Shown: in pieces, positions 24,721-37,896 of the stretch | How positions within the stretch are numbered: the stretch's first letter is position 1 | Layout: each line of letters begins with the position of its first letter | Source of the DNA: Chinchilla lanigera | Lineage: Eukaryota > Chordata > Mammalia > Rodentia > Chinchillidae | Assembly (NCBI RefSeq): GCF_000276665.1 | Contig: NW_004955402.1 | Span: 3,323,161-3,387,160, forward strand | DNA length: 64,000 bases | Reading direction: 5' to 3' | Position numbers and translations under genes: made by a program | The notes under the pieces: generated by a model | Databases searched by the model: none | The model's input: the letters and a program-made list of their open reading frames with translations, nothing else | Told to the model about the DNA's origin: nothing

Positions 24721-25959
24721 CAGACCTAGATCTTAAAGTTAAAAGAGTCATGAGTTCAAATCTAGTTTTGCATAAATGACTTCTGTGTTTGTGGGGGTGA
24801 CCCTGAGCAGGCTCTTTTAGGTGGAGGGCCCTGTACTCAGGGGTTTTTAAATCCCTCTACTGCTCTACAGCACACTTTCTCTTCCCTTCAGAATCGCAGT
24901 CTGCTGAAAGGACAGCAATTAGTTTAAGTGAACCAAGGTCAGATGCTAAAAGGAAGTAGCCAAAAGTTGTATTTAGAATCTGCTGACATTTAACAAAAGG
25001 AACAGCTGGCCCTAATTCAAGGAATCGGATATTCGATTAAAACCATGGGGGCACTTGGTTCAAAAGTTTTTCCTTCATTTAGAACTACAAGAGTTGGGAT
25101 TAAACTAAAGCTACGGTGTTTCACGCTATTAGGCGGGCCGCCTCAGAGCATTTTAGAGCCAGCAACGGGGCTTACAGTCAATTAAAGCAAACTCAAGGGT
25201 CAATTTTGAAATGCAGACAAGAAAGATCTCATGGCCTTGGAGGACCTTGATTCCCTCTACATCCTAAAATGGGATGAACTCTCACATGGCATCTGGAAGG
25301 CTGTTGTTTTAGTGATGAAAATTCCTCAAAGGGAGTTTGAATTTTTGCCAAGTGTTGTAATAAGGAAAAAAAAATCTGGCTCCAAGATATTGATTATGTA
25401 AGAATTCTTTCCAGAGCAATCACAATGAATGACTAATTCAGCGGTGCTAATGAGGACAACAGACAACATGAAGAACAGCATGGGATAACGGGGACATGCG
25501 CTTGCTACGTTCTCTGAACGCAGAGTGACGCGCCCTGCCCAAAGTACCTCCAGGGAAAGCAGTTGCTCTGCCGCGGGTCCTGCACCCCGTCTCTATTTCA
25601 GCCATTACCTCATCGCAGTAGCTTACACTCACGAAAAGAGACCCACACTATTTTACAGTTCATTTTTAATTAATAACTGTTATTGTCACCAGTGAGGTAA
25701 GGAATCCTGTGTGTAGTCAGGCACATTGAAATGCATTTTAAAATGTATCAAAGAATACTTTTGGAAGAAGTTTTGTGTTAAAATAACTACAGGGTCACAG
25801 GAAGCTGCAAACAGTAGGGAGAAGCCTCGGTCTGCCCGGTGGTTACACCGTCCTAACTGCAGCATGACACCCAAGCCAGGAAACTGAAGTTGGCACACGT
25901 GGAGGTGTAGCTCTCTGCCATGTACCCTCCAATGAGGATCTGTGTAGCTGCTACTCCAA

Positions 25960-26225
25960 GCAAATATGGAACCAGCCCATCACCACACAGAACTCTTCAT
26001 AGCCGCCTCACCAGGCCTAAATCCTGCCATTCGTTAGTCTAATCCACACGTTTTCTATACTTTTATCGTATTTCCAGAATGGTCGACCCATGGAACTACA
26101 AAGAACTGGCTCCATTTTCTCAGCACAGTACCCCTGAGCTCCATGCACACTGTGGCATGTATCCACTCATTCCGTTTCATGACTGAGTAATATTCTATGG
26201 CATGGGCATGAGTCAGTTTCCATAA
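25960..26225 (-). mobile_element. L1 3' fragment, reverse orientation, part 1
   Basis: GGCATGTATCCACTCATTCC, ATGACTGAGTAATATTCTAT and GGCATGGGCATGAGTCAGTT are the reverse complement of an L1 3' end. Appears to continue at about 26880 after an interruption. Confidence 0.6.
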
Positions 26226-26227
26226 CT

Positions 26228-26560
26228 GTAATGATATCACTGAGATAATGAACTTACAAAGAAAAGAGGCTTATTTCTGGCTTACAGTTCAGAGGTTTCT
26301 GTCCACCACTGGGCATTGCTTTCAGGCCTGTGCGGGGCAGCACATACCAGCGCGGAGGAATGTGTGATAGCAAAACTGCTTACCCCATGGCCAGGCAGCA
26401 GAACAAGTCCCCTCAGAGGCCATGTCTCCAAACAAAGCTGTCGCAGGTGCCTGTGGTCTGGTGGACACGGTTTCCACTTCCCTGGAATCAATGCCTAGGG
26501 GTGCTACCGCTGGAGCATGTGACACACATATGTTTGGTTTCTACAGAGCCAGCACTCTAC
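26228..26560 (-). mobile_element. Possible MaLR/MT-like LTR remnant
   Basis: AAAGAAAAGAGGCTTATTTC, TGGCTTACAGTTCAGAGG and the GGCCAGGCAGCAGAAC block resemble reversed MaLR LTRs; it lies between two parts of one L1. Ends not defined; up to 26870 could belong to it. Confidence 0.4.
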
Positions 26561-26879
26561 TCTGCCATTTCCCGCGTCTCCTGGGGAAGCCCAGCCAGAC
26601 AGCTGCTCTGTCTTTCCTCAGTGCTTGGTCCCTGCAGCCTTGGTCCACAGACTCCAATCTCTCCGCCATGCTGGCACAAACCAAGCAGGACGAGAACTGA
26701 GTCCAAATTCTCCCAGAGGATCAACACTGAACCTCGACCCCGAATTGGACTCGGTCCTCATCCAGCTCGGTTTGCGACCAGAAACCCGGAAAGAATCCCG
26801 TTCATGAGCCGAGGCACCGCTCTGCTGTCACCAGCTGCCATCTGAGATGGCCTCATGTGTATACAGTGAGACCTCACGA

Positions 26880-27215
26880 GGCCTCCGCGTTGCTTTCACA
26901 ATAGCGGATGCCCACTATCTTTCCACGCGTCTCTGGCCATCCTGCATCCTCTCTTGTGAAGTCTTTTATGTCTGTTTTCCAATTGGACTTTTAAAAGTTA
27001 AGTTTTGAGACTTCTATTTTCCAGATACTCGTCCTTCATCAGATCTGAGCTTATTTTTCATCCGTTTAGCAGTGTTGTTCACTGATTGGAAATTTTCATT
27101 TTTGATGAAATGAAATGTTTCGATTTCTTTCCTTTTATGGGTCACGCTTTTGGTGTGGTGTCTAAGAACTCTTCACCAAGCCTTAGGTCCCCAAGAATAA
27201 CTTCTATTTGATTTA
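26880..27215 (-). mobile_element. L1 3' fragment, reverse orientation, part 2
   Basis: CTGGCCATCCTGCATCCTCT, GATACTCGTCCTTCATCAGA, TTTTATGGGTCACGCTTTTG and TCTAAGAACTCTTCACCAAG follow the L1 3' text in order. Confidence 0.7.
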
Positions 27216-28263
27216 AAACACTGCAGAATTCTGTAAAGTCCGATAATTAAATTACTGAACCGAGCAGTAATTACTCCTGGATAACCACCATCGAAGCAGG
27301 GTGGCAGTGCCAGGGTCAGCACTTCCTGTGCCAGGGCCACCTTCTCTCCGTGCACAGGTGAGCCCCACCAGGCTGACTCCCCAACCTGACTCCAAGAACC
27401 TTCTCTCCCTCGTCTACCTCTAGCCCTGGAATGGGAGGGACACTCACTTCCCGGGGGCCCAAGTGCTTGCCGAACCCCCCGAAGGACAGAGCTTCCACAA
27501 GGGCTGTGGCAAGTGAGGTCACTGAATCTCAGCTCGTGGCTCTGCCAAGCTCCCCGGCAGCGTCCACCTGGCTACTCCGCATCCCTGTCATCGCAGCCAG
27601 GTTATTCCTTGCTGTGCAAAGTGTCCTAGAGCCCCACGTGGCTGGCGGCTGTCAGTGGGACCGTGCGGGGTCTGTCACTCAGGAGGCCATGACCTGAAAG
27701 GCCTTCCCTCCCACAGGCTCCTGTCGTAGGCAGAGGAGGAGAAAGCACGAGTGGAACAGGTCCAAGGAAGACGGTCCAAGGAGAGCTCCACGGCTGCTCC
27801 AGGGCCCACGGCGGCACCAGGGAAGGAAAGGAAGGCACGAACACACGAGAGAAGCTGAGGAGGGGTGAGGAGAGAGCGGGAGCTGCTCTGTGGGACATGA
27901 TACTCCTCCCGTGGGTGCCTTTCTTAAAACCTGGCCTAACTATCGCTACTCAGCTATCTCTTCTTCTCTAGTTCCCACGGAGATCTCCCCCCCCGAATTC
28001 TGTTGTAGCTATCAGTATGTGCCACTGAGGTTTTCCCCACAGATCTGATCTGATATGTGTGCAAGATGTCCTTGTTTTTAATCATCATAATTCCACTGTG
28101 TTGTCCTGAAGAGGGGCCCCTCACCCTCACTTTAAACTTCCAGGACAGTGCTGAGTGCACAGCAGGGTGCTGCCGAGGACTCTCCTTCCACAGCTCCCCA
28201 GCTACGGGCAGGGCCCTGCGCAAAGGCAGGAAAGGCAGCGGCAGCTCCGCACTGACAAGACGT

Positions 28264-28420
28264 CCAACTTCTGTGCTATCCAACGTGAGGCTTGCTAGGC
28301 CACTGTTGGCTACTGAGCACCTGCAATGAGGCCAGGGTGACTGAGGAGTTGAGTTTTAAATTTAATTTAAATAAATTGCGTTTAAATATCCCCACCTGCT
28401 AGCAGCTCTGAACAATGACA
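28264..28420 (+). mobile_element. hAT-like MER DNA transposon fossil
   Basis: CTATCCAACGTGAGGCTTGC, TTGGCTACTGAGCACCTGCA and GAGGAGTTGAGTTTTAAATT match a common non-autonomous element whose ends read ..TGTCCAATA..GGCTAGTGGCTAC. Name not certain. Confidence 0.5.
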
Positions 28421-28551
28421 GTTATGATTTGTTTACACCTACCAGTGGGGCCGAGGGGCTGCCTGCTTCAACCTCTTGGTGTGACTCCTCGGCTGGCGCG
28501 CACACTGCAAGGTACTTCGGACTTCTCAGCAAGAAGCATGACTGTCTTAGC

Positions 28552-28905
28552 ATTGTGGACTGAACTGTGTCTCCACCAAAATTCCTATGCTGAAGCCCCA
28601 ACCTTCTGTAGCTCAGAACAGGACTGAACTCGGGGATACGGTCTTTAAAAGGTTATTAAATTAAACTGGGGCCACAGGAGAGGGCCCTAATCCAACACGA
28701 CTGGTGTCCTTCTGAGAAAGGTACACTAAGACGTACAGGGACTACAGGGCTGTCCATGCACCAGGCATCTGCAAGCCGAACCAGGAGAGGAAACCGACCC
28801 TACGGCACCTCGACCTTGGACTCCCAGCCTGCAGAGGCGAGGTCTAAGCTTCCGCTGTTTAGTCACTCGGTGAGCACGCTCTGTTGTGGCAGCCCAACTG
28901 AATGG
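28552..28905 (+). mobile_element. MLT1-like MaLR LTR
   Basis: TGTGGACTGAACTGTGTCTC, CACCAAAATTCCTATGCTGA and AGCCCCAACC start it; GGACTCCCAGCCTGCAGAGG, TTCCGCTGTTTAGTC and GTGGCAGCCCAACTGAATG end it. Older than the three LTRs of the first 15 kb. Confidence 0.75.
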
Positions 28906-30849
28906 GAGCGATGATTAACACTCTCAGCATTAAACACTTCGGGTTATGGATGCACACAGTAAACTCAGGTGGCTCCACTGTCTGGCCCAGAATGCCAACA
29001 TACTAATTTGAAAAGGGGACGTTTTCTTTCCAGGTATGTTATGCCTACTGTGGCCTGTAGAGGGCCACTATCTAGAAAGTCAAGGCGACACAAGACTCTG
29101 CGAGGACAAGTTACCTACGTGCAGGGCTTGAGGGACTGGGCTTGGGCCGGCACCGTCCTCACTCTGTAGGCTGAGTCCATGCTGCAGGGGCACACATGAC
29201 TTCTGCCTCCTGCATTGTCCCTGCCGGAGTGGACACTGGTAAACTATGTTAGGAGTCAGCATCACTGATCTCCTAGTGGGGCTCGGTCATGGGAGCAGGG
29301 AGATCTCTCTCAGCACTGCTGTGCTGTGATGCGCTGACTAAGACAGACCTCCTGGAGGCAGATGCAGCTCTCCACCGTGGTCTTGGGGACACGGAGTCCA
29401 GCGGAAGGAAGTGCAGGCCATGGGCTTTGCATGGCTATTAACCCACTCCTCAGCTAGGGCATATTTTTAATGACACTGCATGGGGCCCTTGGGCAGCTAG
29501 AATTAATTAAGAACCGATTGCGGATGCTAAAAAGCCAGCAGCAATCTGCAGAGTCCTGGTAGTTAATTAAGGGTCAGCTAAGGGCTGTTCTTCCTATTGC
29601 GGCCAGCCGCAGAGGAAGAGGTCCCACATAGATGCCGACTCCAGCCTTTCCCGTGTTCCTCTGCTCACTGCAGGAGCCCTGCAGAGGGGTCTTTGCGGCA
29701 CCACCTTGCATCCTGCTCACGCACAGGTCACCCTGGATGGATGGGGACATTTCCCAGGACACACCATCTTTGCAAAGGGAGATTTCACAACCCTGCTGAA
29801 GCGTTTGTCACGACAGACATGCTTTCAAAGAGGTAGTTATGGAATCCTTCTGAGAAGAAGTAAACAGTGCAGGTTATGTACATAAATATATCTATGGGTG
29901 GAAAAACAGGTCAAGAAAAAGAGTGAAAACTTCCATAGGGAGGAGAGCGCTGGGCTGGCTGGGAAGTGCAGATTAATGCGCTGGCATTGATGTGAGCCCC
30001 CTCTTGTCCCCACACCCCAACCTGTGAAGGTGAGACCCCCAAATTCACAAGGATGTCGCAGCCCTTTTCTAAATTTCAGCAGCCGCATGCCATTTCGCAC
30101 GTCCCCAAGAACTTCAAACGGACTTCTGAGCAATTACATTTCCACCAAAATGTGATCAGGTCTTTCATTTATTTATTTTTTCATTTTGCCTCTGCTCTCT
30201 CTGAGAAATGCAGCCATCCCTCAATCAGGAGTGAAGGGTGTGCCTTAATGACTTTATGTATAATTTAGTTTTCTGCAATGCCTGTTCACTTTCTGTTTTG
30301 CATAAGCTTAGGACAGCGTGGCAGTTCATCAGATCTACAAGGACACCAGAGATTTATCTACGTTTCACCGCTACCTTTTACCCTACAATGTCTTCCATTA
30401 GAACCGTGTGCTCATGTTAAATGAGGTGCTGTAAAATATTATCAAAGTTCAGCCCAGGAGACGCAGATGCTTTTATACTTTACACTGCTGCCCAAATAAG
30501 AACTTTCAGGGAACTTTGGCTGTGGTGTGGATATTATTCCTACAAAGATGCCCTATATCTCTTTTTCATTAAATCTGCTTGAGATTTATTTAGGTAGTTT
30601 CTTGGATTATATACAGAATATGCGCTGAGAAACAGCCAAAGTCTCGCCAAAGAGGAGAAAGCGGTTGCTACACACGCAGGATGCTGCGTTGAAAGAGTAT
30701 ATTGAGAAACCAAAGTCCTTCTCTGCGGACACGCTTACATTTTTTTGTAGGTTCTTCCTCCCTTTTTCCTAGTTTGCCCCCTAATGCATATGAATTTGTA
30801 GGCACACACAGTACACTGGCTTTTCCATTTAAATAACAGTTAGTATTAT

Positions 30850-30924
30850 TTTGGTGCTGGGGATTGAATCAAGGGCCTTACACATGCTAAGGACGCATTC
30901 TACCACTCAGCTATGGTCCCTGCC
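30850..30924 (-). mobile_element. ID SINE, old copy
   Basis: TTGGTGCTGGGGATTGAATC.., CTACCACTCAGCTATGGTCC. Reversed, no clear target-site duplication. Confidence 0.8.
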
Positions 30925-31764
30925 TAAATCATTGGTATTGAAGTCTTTCAAAGTGTCTCCCTGTGCCACAAACAGAAAACACTGTTAAAAGTACGGCACT
31001 TCCAGTGGCACCTATGATAACAAGCAGAATGCCTTCCAGTCCACCAAGCCGGGGGACCTTAAAATGTACAAAAATAGACACGGACCGAAAACTGGCTTTT
31101 AAAAATTCTGATCACTTTAAGCTGTGTCTTTACCCCAGACGATTTTAATTAGATTCTTCAAGTTAGTATAATTGGGAGAACAGCCTTTTGACTTTCTGAA
31201 ATATGTTCATTTCTCCACGCTGAACACTGACGAATATCTGAATGTCTCTTCTGTGCTCCCATACTGGGGCACAAGCACTGCACTCATCATAAAACCAGTG
31301 TTACAGTGGGGCTGAGGTGCAGTGTGGCTTTGCTCCTGCAGCGGGCCCCAGAGGAAAGCTCACATCACTCTTCCCCGGCCCCTGCCCACTGCACCTCCTC
31401 TGTGACAACTGCAGCAAAGCTGCACTTCAGAGAGTTGTACAAACACCACAAATCAAACTAGCCACATAATGAGCAGGGAGCTGATATAAACATCCTATAG
31501 GCTTGCAGTCAATCAACTCATTTTCCAACACTCTTACCATTTCTGTATGTTTTGGGGTCAATAAGAAGGATTCTATTTTGACAGTTCTCTGAAAAGGTGC
31601 TGTTTGTGTTATTCACGACTAGAAGAACGCTGTCCAGCTGTCCCCAGTGTCTTGGCACACAGAGAACCTCTGCTCCAACCACCTTCCCATGTTCCCCCAC
31701 ATCTGTAGGTTTCTAAGGAGATGGGGAGGGAGGGTCTACTTCCTTCTTGTGTCCAGAAGACAGC

Positions 31765-31960
31765 ATGAGCCCTGGCGTCAGCTGCCTCAGGCTTGGGTCC
31801 CAGAACCCCTCCTGGTGGCATGGTAACCAAGCGTCAGTTTCCCTGTCTGTAGAGGAAGGAGCCGCAGTGAGCCTTAAGTGAGGTAATAAAGCACAGGAGA
31901 GCTTAGCCCACCTAACTCCCAGCAGATGTTGGTTGCCATCATGGTAAGAATGCTGATTAT
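31765..31960 (+). repeat. MIR SINE
   Basis: AGTTTCCCTGTCTGTAGAGG, TGAGGTAATAAAGCACAGGA and CAGCAGATGTTGGTTGCCAT follow the MIR core, 3' region and end. Confidence 0.6.
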
Positions 31961-34379
31961 CTTCCCACTACCATGAAGAAGTCTACAACCTATACGAATA
32001 ATTTTCAAAACTTAGAAGTTATGCCTGGCTGCCCAACTTCTGCACCACTGGCTTGGGTTGCCATCCCAATAGACTGCCTTACCAGGGGCTGCCTAAGCAG
32101 CACTAACCCCCAGTGCCTGCTTAGTGTGGGGCATGGTGCCAGATACCACGGAGAAGACACAGCCCAGCTGTAACACTCAGGAAATAGACAACATGTGGTG
32201 CACAGTAGGATGTGAACAGAGGCTGAACACACTGCAGGCTCTGCCCGGCTGTGCAGGGTTGGAGAAAGATGTTGGCAGGTGCTGATGTGCGAGGTGGGCC
32301 AGGCCTCAAGAAGACGGGGATTGAGCTGGTCCCAGCAGAGCTGGCTACAAGGATGTGGAAGGAGAGTGGCAGTGCGCAGACCATCTGACCCAAGCGAGAT
32401 TTTCAGCAGAGGACAAAGGGATCAGAGCTCACTGACAAAGGCACAAACACCCAGCGCTTTTGGCACTGTGGGGTCCTACACACAGGCAAGGGGCTAACAT
32501 CTCAGGGACACTCACAGCAAAGCCTGGTGCTGGTGGGAGGACAGACTCAGTCAGATGTTGGCTTGGTGGCTGTGGCAGTGACCCCAGCATGAAGGTACCT
32601 GGCAAAGAGATCCACGGATATCTTTACACACAGTCACACAGAATGTCCCTCCTGCATGGGGTCTGCACAGTGGGCGGGAATCTCCTCCTCCAAACAAGGG
32701 ACTGGAAGGTTGCGGGCCCTGCTGGAAGGGAAGGCAACACACAGCACTGTCTCCAGGACTTGAGATACACTCAGACTTCCTGACCTCCATCACGCCTTGC
32801 TTGCACAACAGAACAGTTCCTTCTCTTATCTGCCAGCTCTGCACACAGGAGAGTCTTTTGGAGCCACTGAAGTCTTTACGTCTTCATTATTAGCCTCCTC
32901 ACAGTCAAATGGACACAGCAGAAAGTGGGCTGCTCTGATTTTTATTATCCATTTAATCACCATTTCTAAATCTACTTCTAGCATTTTGTGAGCTCTCTGA
33001 CTGCACCTGCCAGTTGCAGACTGCAGACGCAGCCTGCTCTCCACCATGGCTCTGGGGGTGACAACACACATCCTGCAGATCGAGGAAAACCCACTGGTGA
33101 TCCTGCAGTTTGTACGCTGGGAGGGGTCTGATGTCAATCAAAACCCCACTGAGTTCCTCCTTGGTTAAATAGCGTGCAGGCTCTTGACAGCAACATGGAA
33201 GGACTAAGGCCTGGGGACGGAAGAGAACCCTGACCCTTAGCCACCCTGATTCAAAGTTCGGAGCTCTCCTGGACAGGGTTCTGGTGTGTGTAGTCGTGCA
33301 CAGACTATGTCTGTCAGGCTCTGAGGATCAGCAGGACTTCTGAGAGTCCTTGCGGGAGAAGAGTTTAAAGGTCTAATTATTTAACAAATGCTTAAGGGGT
33401 GTCATTGTGAAAAATGGTCTTCCAAGAGCAACGCCTGCCCAGCTCAAGCACTGATTAAATCGTCTTGACATAATTGCCAGTTCACGAGAATCATGACAGC
33501 CACTACTCAAACAATTTGGGAGGGAAAACTACTGGGAAGAGTCACATGGGAAAAGCATCGGAAAAGCAATTATGAAGACTCATTCAGTTATTTTATGGGA
33601 ACACTGATGTCAACCATTGGCATTTTTTAGAAAAAAGCATTAAAGTTATCTGGCCAATGCAGTAGTCATAACTAGAAGTCAAACACATAAATTTAAAAGT
33701 TTATTTAGTGCATAGTAGATCAAATTGCATATTCTGCTGCCTCCCCGAGGCTTCTTAAATCGGTTAGGAGGTCAACAGTATTAATGAGACCCAGGCCAAC
33801 CCAGAAGCAAGAACTCAACATGGAAACTGGACATCCAGGTGCTATACAAAGCACATGCCACCGAAGACCCCATCCCCATGAGCGATTTACTCTCCCAAGT
33901 GAGCAGGAGCAGCATGACAAGGAAGAGCTGCACTCAGTTCTCCCTCCAGGGGTGGCTGCCAGGCCCCCCAGTGCCCCCAGCCCAGTGGCAAGAGGTAGAC
34001 TCAGCTGCCCCTTGTGCAGAGGAGCTGCGGGTGGAGACACAATGCTGCAGGCTGCTCGTGGACAGTCCCACAGGGCAGCAAGAAATGGGCAAGTGCCATG
34101 AGCTTCCTGCCAAGGTATTTTTCCATTGGCTTTCAATTTTTTGTGAAGCTTCATTTTTCTCTTCCTTTCTTCTCATCAGACAAATGGGGCAAGTTGTAAA
34201 TACTAGAAGTCTGGATTGGAAACGTCTACAATATACAGAGGTACCAGCAATCCCTGCTGTACCTGCAGAACATGCCCAAACCTGTAGGGCTGAGAATGTT
34301 TCTGCAGGGAGGATCTTGCTTAAAAATTACTCTTTGATTTTAGCACAGGGTGAAAGATACAGCTCTGATTTTATTCTTC

Positions 34380-34700
34380 AGCACATGGGTAGCCAACCCT
34401 TCCAGCACCATTGGCTAAAAAGGCTGTCGTTTCTCCATTCTATGTTTATTTAGCCCCTTTATCAAAGATCAGATGGCTACAAGCCCATAGGGTTGCTCGG
34501 TCTCCTGTCCTATTCCATTGGCCTGCCTGTCTGTTTTTGTGCCTGTGCCATGCTGGTTTTGTTAGTACAGCTTCAATGTATAACTTAAAATCCAGGATTG
34601 TGATCCCTCTTACTTTGCTCTTTTTGTTCAACATTGCTTTGACTATTCTGGGTCTCCTGTGGTTCTGCGTGAATTTTAGGATTGAGATGTGTAAACATGT
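34380..34700 (-). mobile_element. L1 ORF2 fragment, reverse orientation
   Basis: TTATCAAAGATCAGATGGCT, TCCTATTCCATTGGCCTGCC, GCCATGCTGGTTTTGTTAGT and GCTTTGACTATTCTGGGTCT are the classical reverse complement of L1 ORF2. Confidence 0.85.
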
Positions 34701-35211
34701 TAAAAAAAGGTGAAACCTGTAAGACTCCACTGAACTCATAAAAATCTAGCTGCAATAGCTGTGGTTTTTCTTTCAACAATTTTAGTTACCCCAAGTCAAC
34801 GGGGTTCAGAAACACGAAATGGAAACTTCCAGGAAGAGAGGGCACATACTTGTATTACTCTCCATTGTTATGGCTGTTCTGTTATGCTGCTGTTAATATC
34901 TTAATGCGCACAATCCACAAACCTTACCTTAGGTATGCATATATATGCCAAAATAATAGGCTTCTGTGCTACCTGTGACTTCTGGCATCCACTGTGCTCC
35001 TGACTGTGTCTTTCACGGATAAAGGGAACTACTGTACACACCATTTATGAAAACAGCCTGAAGAGAGGTTGGAAATATATTCTCGTTTAAGAATAATTAG
35101 AAGAAACTAATAATGTTACATTAAAATTACACAAAATGAACCAAAGGAAAAACATTGCTAAAGACAATTTATCACTGTCTAATGATAAAATGTTCGGTTT
35201 GCTAGGAAGAA

Positions 35212-35315
35212 TTTTATTTTATTTATTTATTTATTTATTCAGGTACTGGGAATCAAACTCATGACCTTGCGCTTGCCAGGCAGGTGCTGTGTCGCTGAGC
35301 TAAATCCCCAGCCCC
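35212..35315 (-). mobile_element. ID SINE, young type
   Basis: (TTTA)n tail, AGGTACTGGGAATCAAACTC, TTGCGCTTGCCAGGCAGGTG, TGAGCTAAATCCCCAGCCCC. Weak AATTTTA-type flanking duplication. Confidence 0.85.
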
Positions 35316-35329
35316 CAAATTTTACATTT

Positions 35330-36820
35330 ATATGTACTGAACAAGTTACTTTTGAAATATATGACTTGTTTTAGCACATCCCTTTCACTAACTGATGACA
35401 CATAAAGCCAGTAAGTGTACAGAAAATGTGTGCAACAAAATTAAGTCTTGACCTAAAGAATATATAGAAACTGCACTTCGGATTCAGAATACATAATTGC
35501 TAACAAAAATGATCATGTACAAGGTTCCAAATAGTGTTGGCATAGTTCAATAATTTTATGAATATAATTCATTCAAATTTAAAATCATAGATAAAAGATA
35601 GCAAATTCTTTCTCCTTTAATAATGCATGGGTCAAAGAATTGATTCTAATAATTTTAAAATATTCAATATTCAATAACAATACTATCAAGACCATTGGGT
35701 ACAGGACAACTGTTACTTAGAGGGAAAATGGAGACTGTTCAATGCTTAAATAAGACAAAAACAGTGACTAAAAATGTGTTTTGCACTCCATTGAGGAGAG
35801 GAACAGAATAAGCTCAAAGTTTAAGGATATTTAGCAAAGACCAGAAATAAAAAGATTTTTTAAAAATGTCATATTAAAAGTGTACAAAGACAAGTTATTT
35901 TTTTGAAAAGGGTAACGCTGACAGGTCTGTGGCAGAAACAGTCAAGAAAAAGAGATAGAAGGCACAAATAAAGAATCTTCATAATGACAAGGGGGACAGA
36001 AGTGCACATTTAAAAATTGTTAACAGATGTGTGCTTCTAAATAAGAGGTAAAGTGTGCCAACGCCAGTGAGGACATTAACTGTCAAAGTCAACTCGAGAG
36101 ACACTGGAAATTGAGACCCGTTCTATCAGTATTTCAAAAATGAATAACTAAAAATTTTAGCAAGAGAAAAATTTGCTCCTAGTGAGTTTACAGGTGATGT
36201 CTAAACATTTAAGAGACAGATAATTTGAGTCTTACATGAATTATTTGAAGGCAGTAGAAAAAGATACAGAATGCTATTCAATTCATTCTAAGCAGCAGAT
36301 ATTATTTTTACTGTCAAATCAGAAAATGAAAATACAAGAAAAATGAACAGATTAGACTTATACAGGAGCACGAATGAAAAATTGTCAGCAAAAAATATTT
36401 AACAATGTGGAGTATACCATCATGATCAATTAGAAGCATCACAAAAATGAAGGGTTAGCCTACTGGTACATAATGAGAATAATATATATGTATGTATAAT
36501 ACATATATATGTTTTATATGTGTATATAATATGTAATACATATATCTTGTATACTATCTTATGTATAAACTCACTATATGTATGTATATATGTATGTAAA
36601 CTTACCACACATATTAAAGAAGAAAAATCAAATAATTATTTTGTATATCTTGATAAACAATGAAAAAGCAGTCTATTACATCCAAAATCCACCCCTGGCA
36701 AATAATGCAAATAAGCGGGGAACAGAAGGGAATTTTCTTAATCTAATCACAACTGACTATTAATCAATGAAAGCCTTTCCTGTTTAAAATCAGGCATAAG
36801 CAGAGGTGTTTGTTAACCTA
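35330..36820 (+). mobile_element. Old L1, sense orientation, part 1
   Basis: A-rich ORF2-like text: AAAGACCAGAAATAAAAAGA, GAGTATACCATCATGATCAA, and small-unit phrases typical of decayed L1. A (TATATG)n-type AT repeat (36478-36605) sits within it. I infer that it continues at 43255, beyond a later antisense L1. No intact frame. Confidence 0.5.
36478..36605 (+). repeat. AT-rich (TATATG)n simple repeat
   Basis: Alternating TATATA/TATGTA units over about 125 bp; could form cruciform-prone AT-rich DNA. Confidence 0.8.
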
Positions 36821-36827
36821 AGTGTGT

Positions 36828-36897
36828 TTGCTTTGTGCTGAGGACTGAACCCAGGGCCTTGCACACACTGATCCGTGCTCTACCACTGAGCCACATT
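36828..36897 (-). mobile_element. ID SINE, old copy
   Basis: TGTGCTGAGGACTGAACCCA, GGGCCTTGCACACACTGATC, TCTACCACTGAGCCACAT: reversed ID. Confidence 0.8.
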
Positions 36898-37357
36898 TAG
36901 TTCATATGTGTGTATGAAATAACCCATCTATCCCCTCAGTTATCATTTCAGTTGGGGATTGATGGGGAGATTGTAGATCTACTCCAGTCTCCACAAATCT
37001 TGCAACCATAATATGGTATTATTAACTACAATCACCAGGCCGGGCCGCAGTGTATGTCAGGGCCTCAGAACTCAGTAACCTTACAACTGGCCAGCATCTC
37101 CCCATTTCCTCTTTCCCAAGCCCCTGACAAGCTCCATTCTACTTTCTGTTTCTATGAGTTTGACTTTTTTACACACTGCAGTTAAGTGAGACCCACAGTA
37201 TTTGTCTTTCTCTGACTCCTTTCACTCAGCATAATGCCCTCCATGTTCTTCCATGCTATTCCAGATGGCAGGACAGCCTTCCTTTTTAGGGCTACATAAT
37301 ATCCCATCAGGTGTGTCACAAGCTGTTAACCATCTGTTAACCAACACTTAGGTTCAA

Positions 37358-37530
37358 GGTTTTTTTTTTCTGGTGCTGGAGATTGAACCCGAGCTTCCAC
37401 GTTGAGGCACATCCTCAGCTCTTCATTTTGAGACAGGAGATCTCTGAGTTGCACAGGTTGGGTTCCAAGTTCCCATCCTGTTGCCTCAGCTTCCGACAGT
37501 ACTGGATTACAGGCACATGCCACAAGGCAG
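37358..37530 (-). mobile_element. Composite ID + B1 SINE (B1-dID/MEN type), in L1
   Basis: TCTGGTGCTGGAGATTGAAC (ID part), then TCATTTTGAGACAGGAGATC.. to CTGGATTACAGGCACATGCC (B1 part), reversed, with a T-rich start. Confidence 0.8.
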
Positions 37531-37649
37531 CTTCCATGTGTCTGCTGTGAGCAACGGCTCTAAATAATGCTGCCATGAACACACTGCTTTGAGCTGCTCA
37601 TGTCATTGCCCCTGGATATTTACCCCACAATGGGGTTGCTGATAGTTCT

Positions 37650-37735
37650 CCACCCCCTTTGGTGCTGGGGATCAAACTCAAGGCCTGGTGCGGGCTAGGT
37701 GAGCTCCTTACCACTGAGCTATGTGCCCATCCCTC
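37650..37735 (-). mobile_element. ID SINE, old copy, in L1
   Basis: CCTTTGGTGCTGGGGATCAA, ACCACTGAGCTATGTGCCCA; reversed ID inside L1 3' sequence. Confidence 0.8.
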
Positions 37736-37896
37736 TTCTATTTGTTATCTTTGGCAAGACCTCATACTGCTTTCCATAGTGTCTGTACCAGTCTCCACCT
37801 CAACACAGCCCGCGAGCTTCCTGCACGGCCCCACCAATATTTGCTGCCCTTCGTCTCGTGGGAATGGCCATCCTAACAGGTGTAAGATGACACCTC

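Larger units (their letters stand above)
24721..34379 (-). other. PTPRK 42-kb intron, segment 2
   Basis: Holds two L1 pieces (25960-27215), an MLT1-like LTR, a hAT-like fossil, an ID and a MIR. I see no exon or RNA gene. Largely unique stretches: 24720-25900, 27220-28260, 28910-30840 (with a homeobox-core-rich patch at 29440-29590), 30930-31750 and 31965-34100. Confidence 0.6.

Noticed and set aside
33839..34453. 204-codon open frame on the plus strand
   Set aside because: Runs into antisense L1 text at its end; no recognisable domain in the first part.
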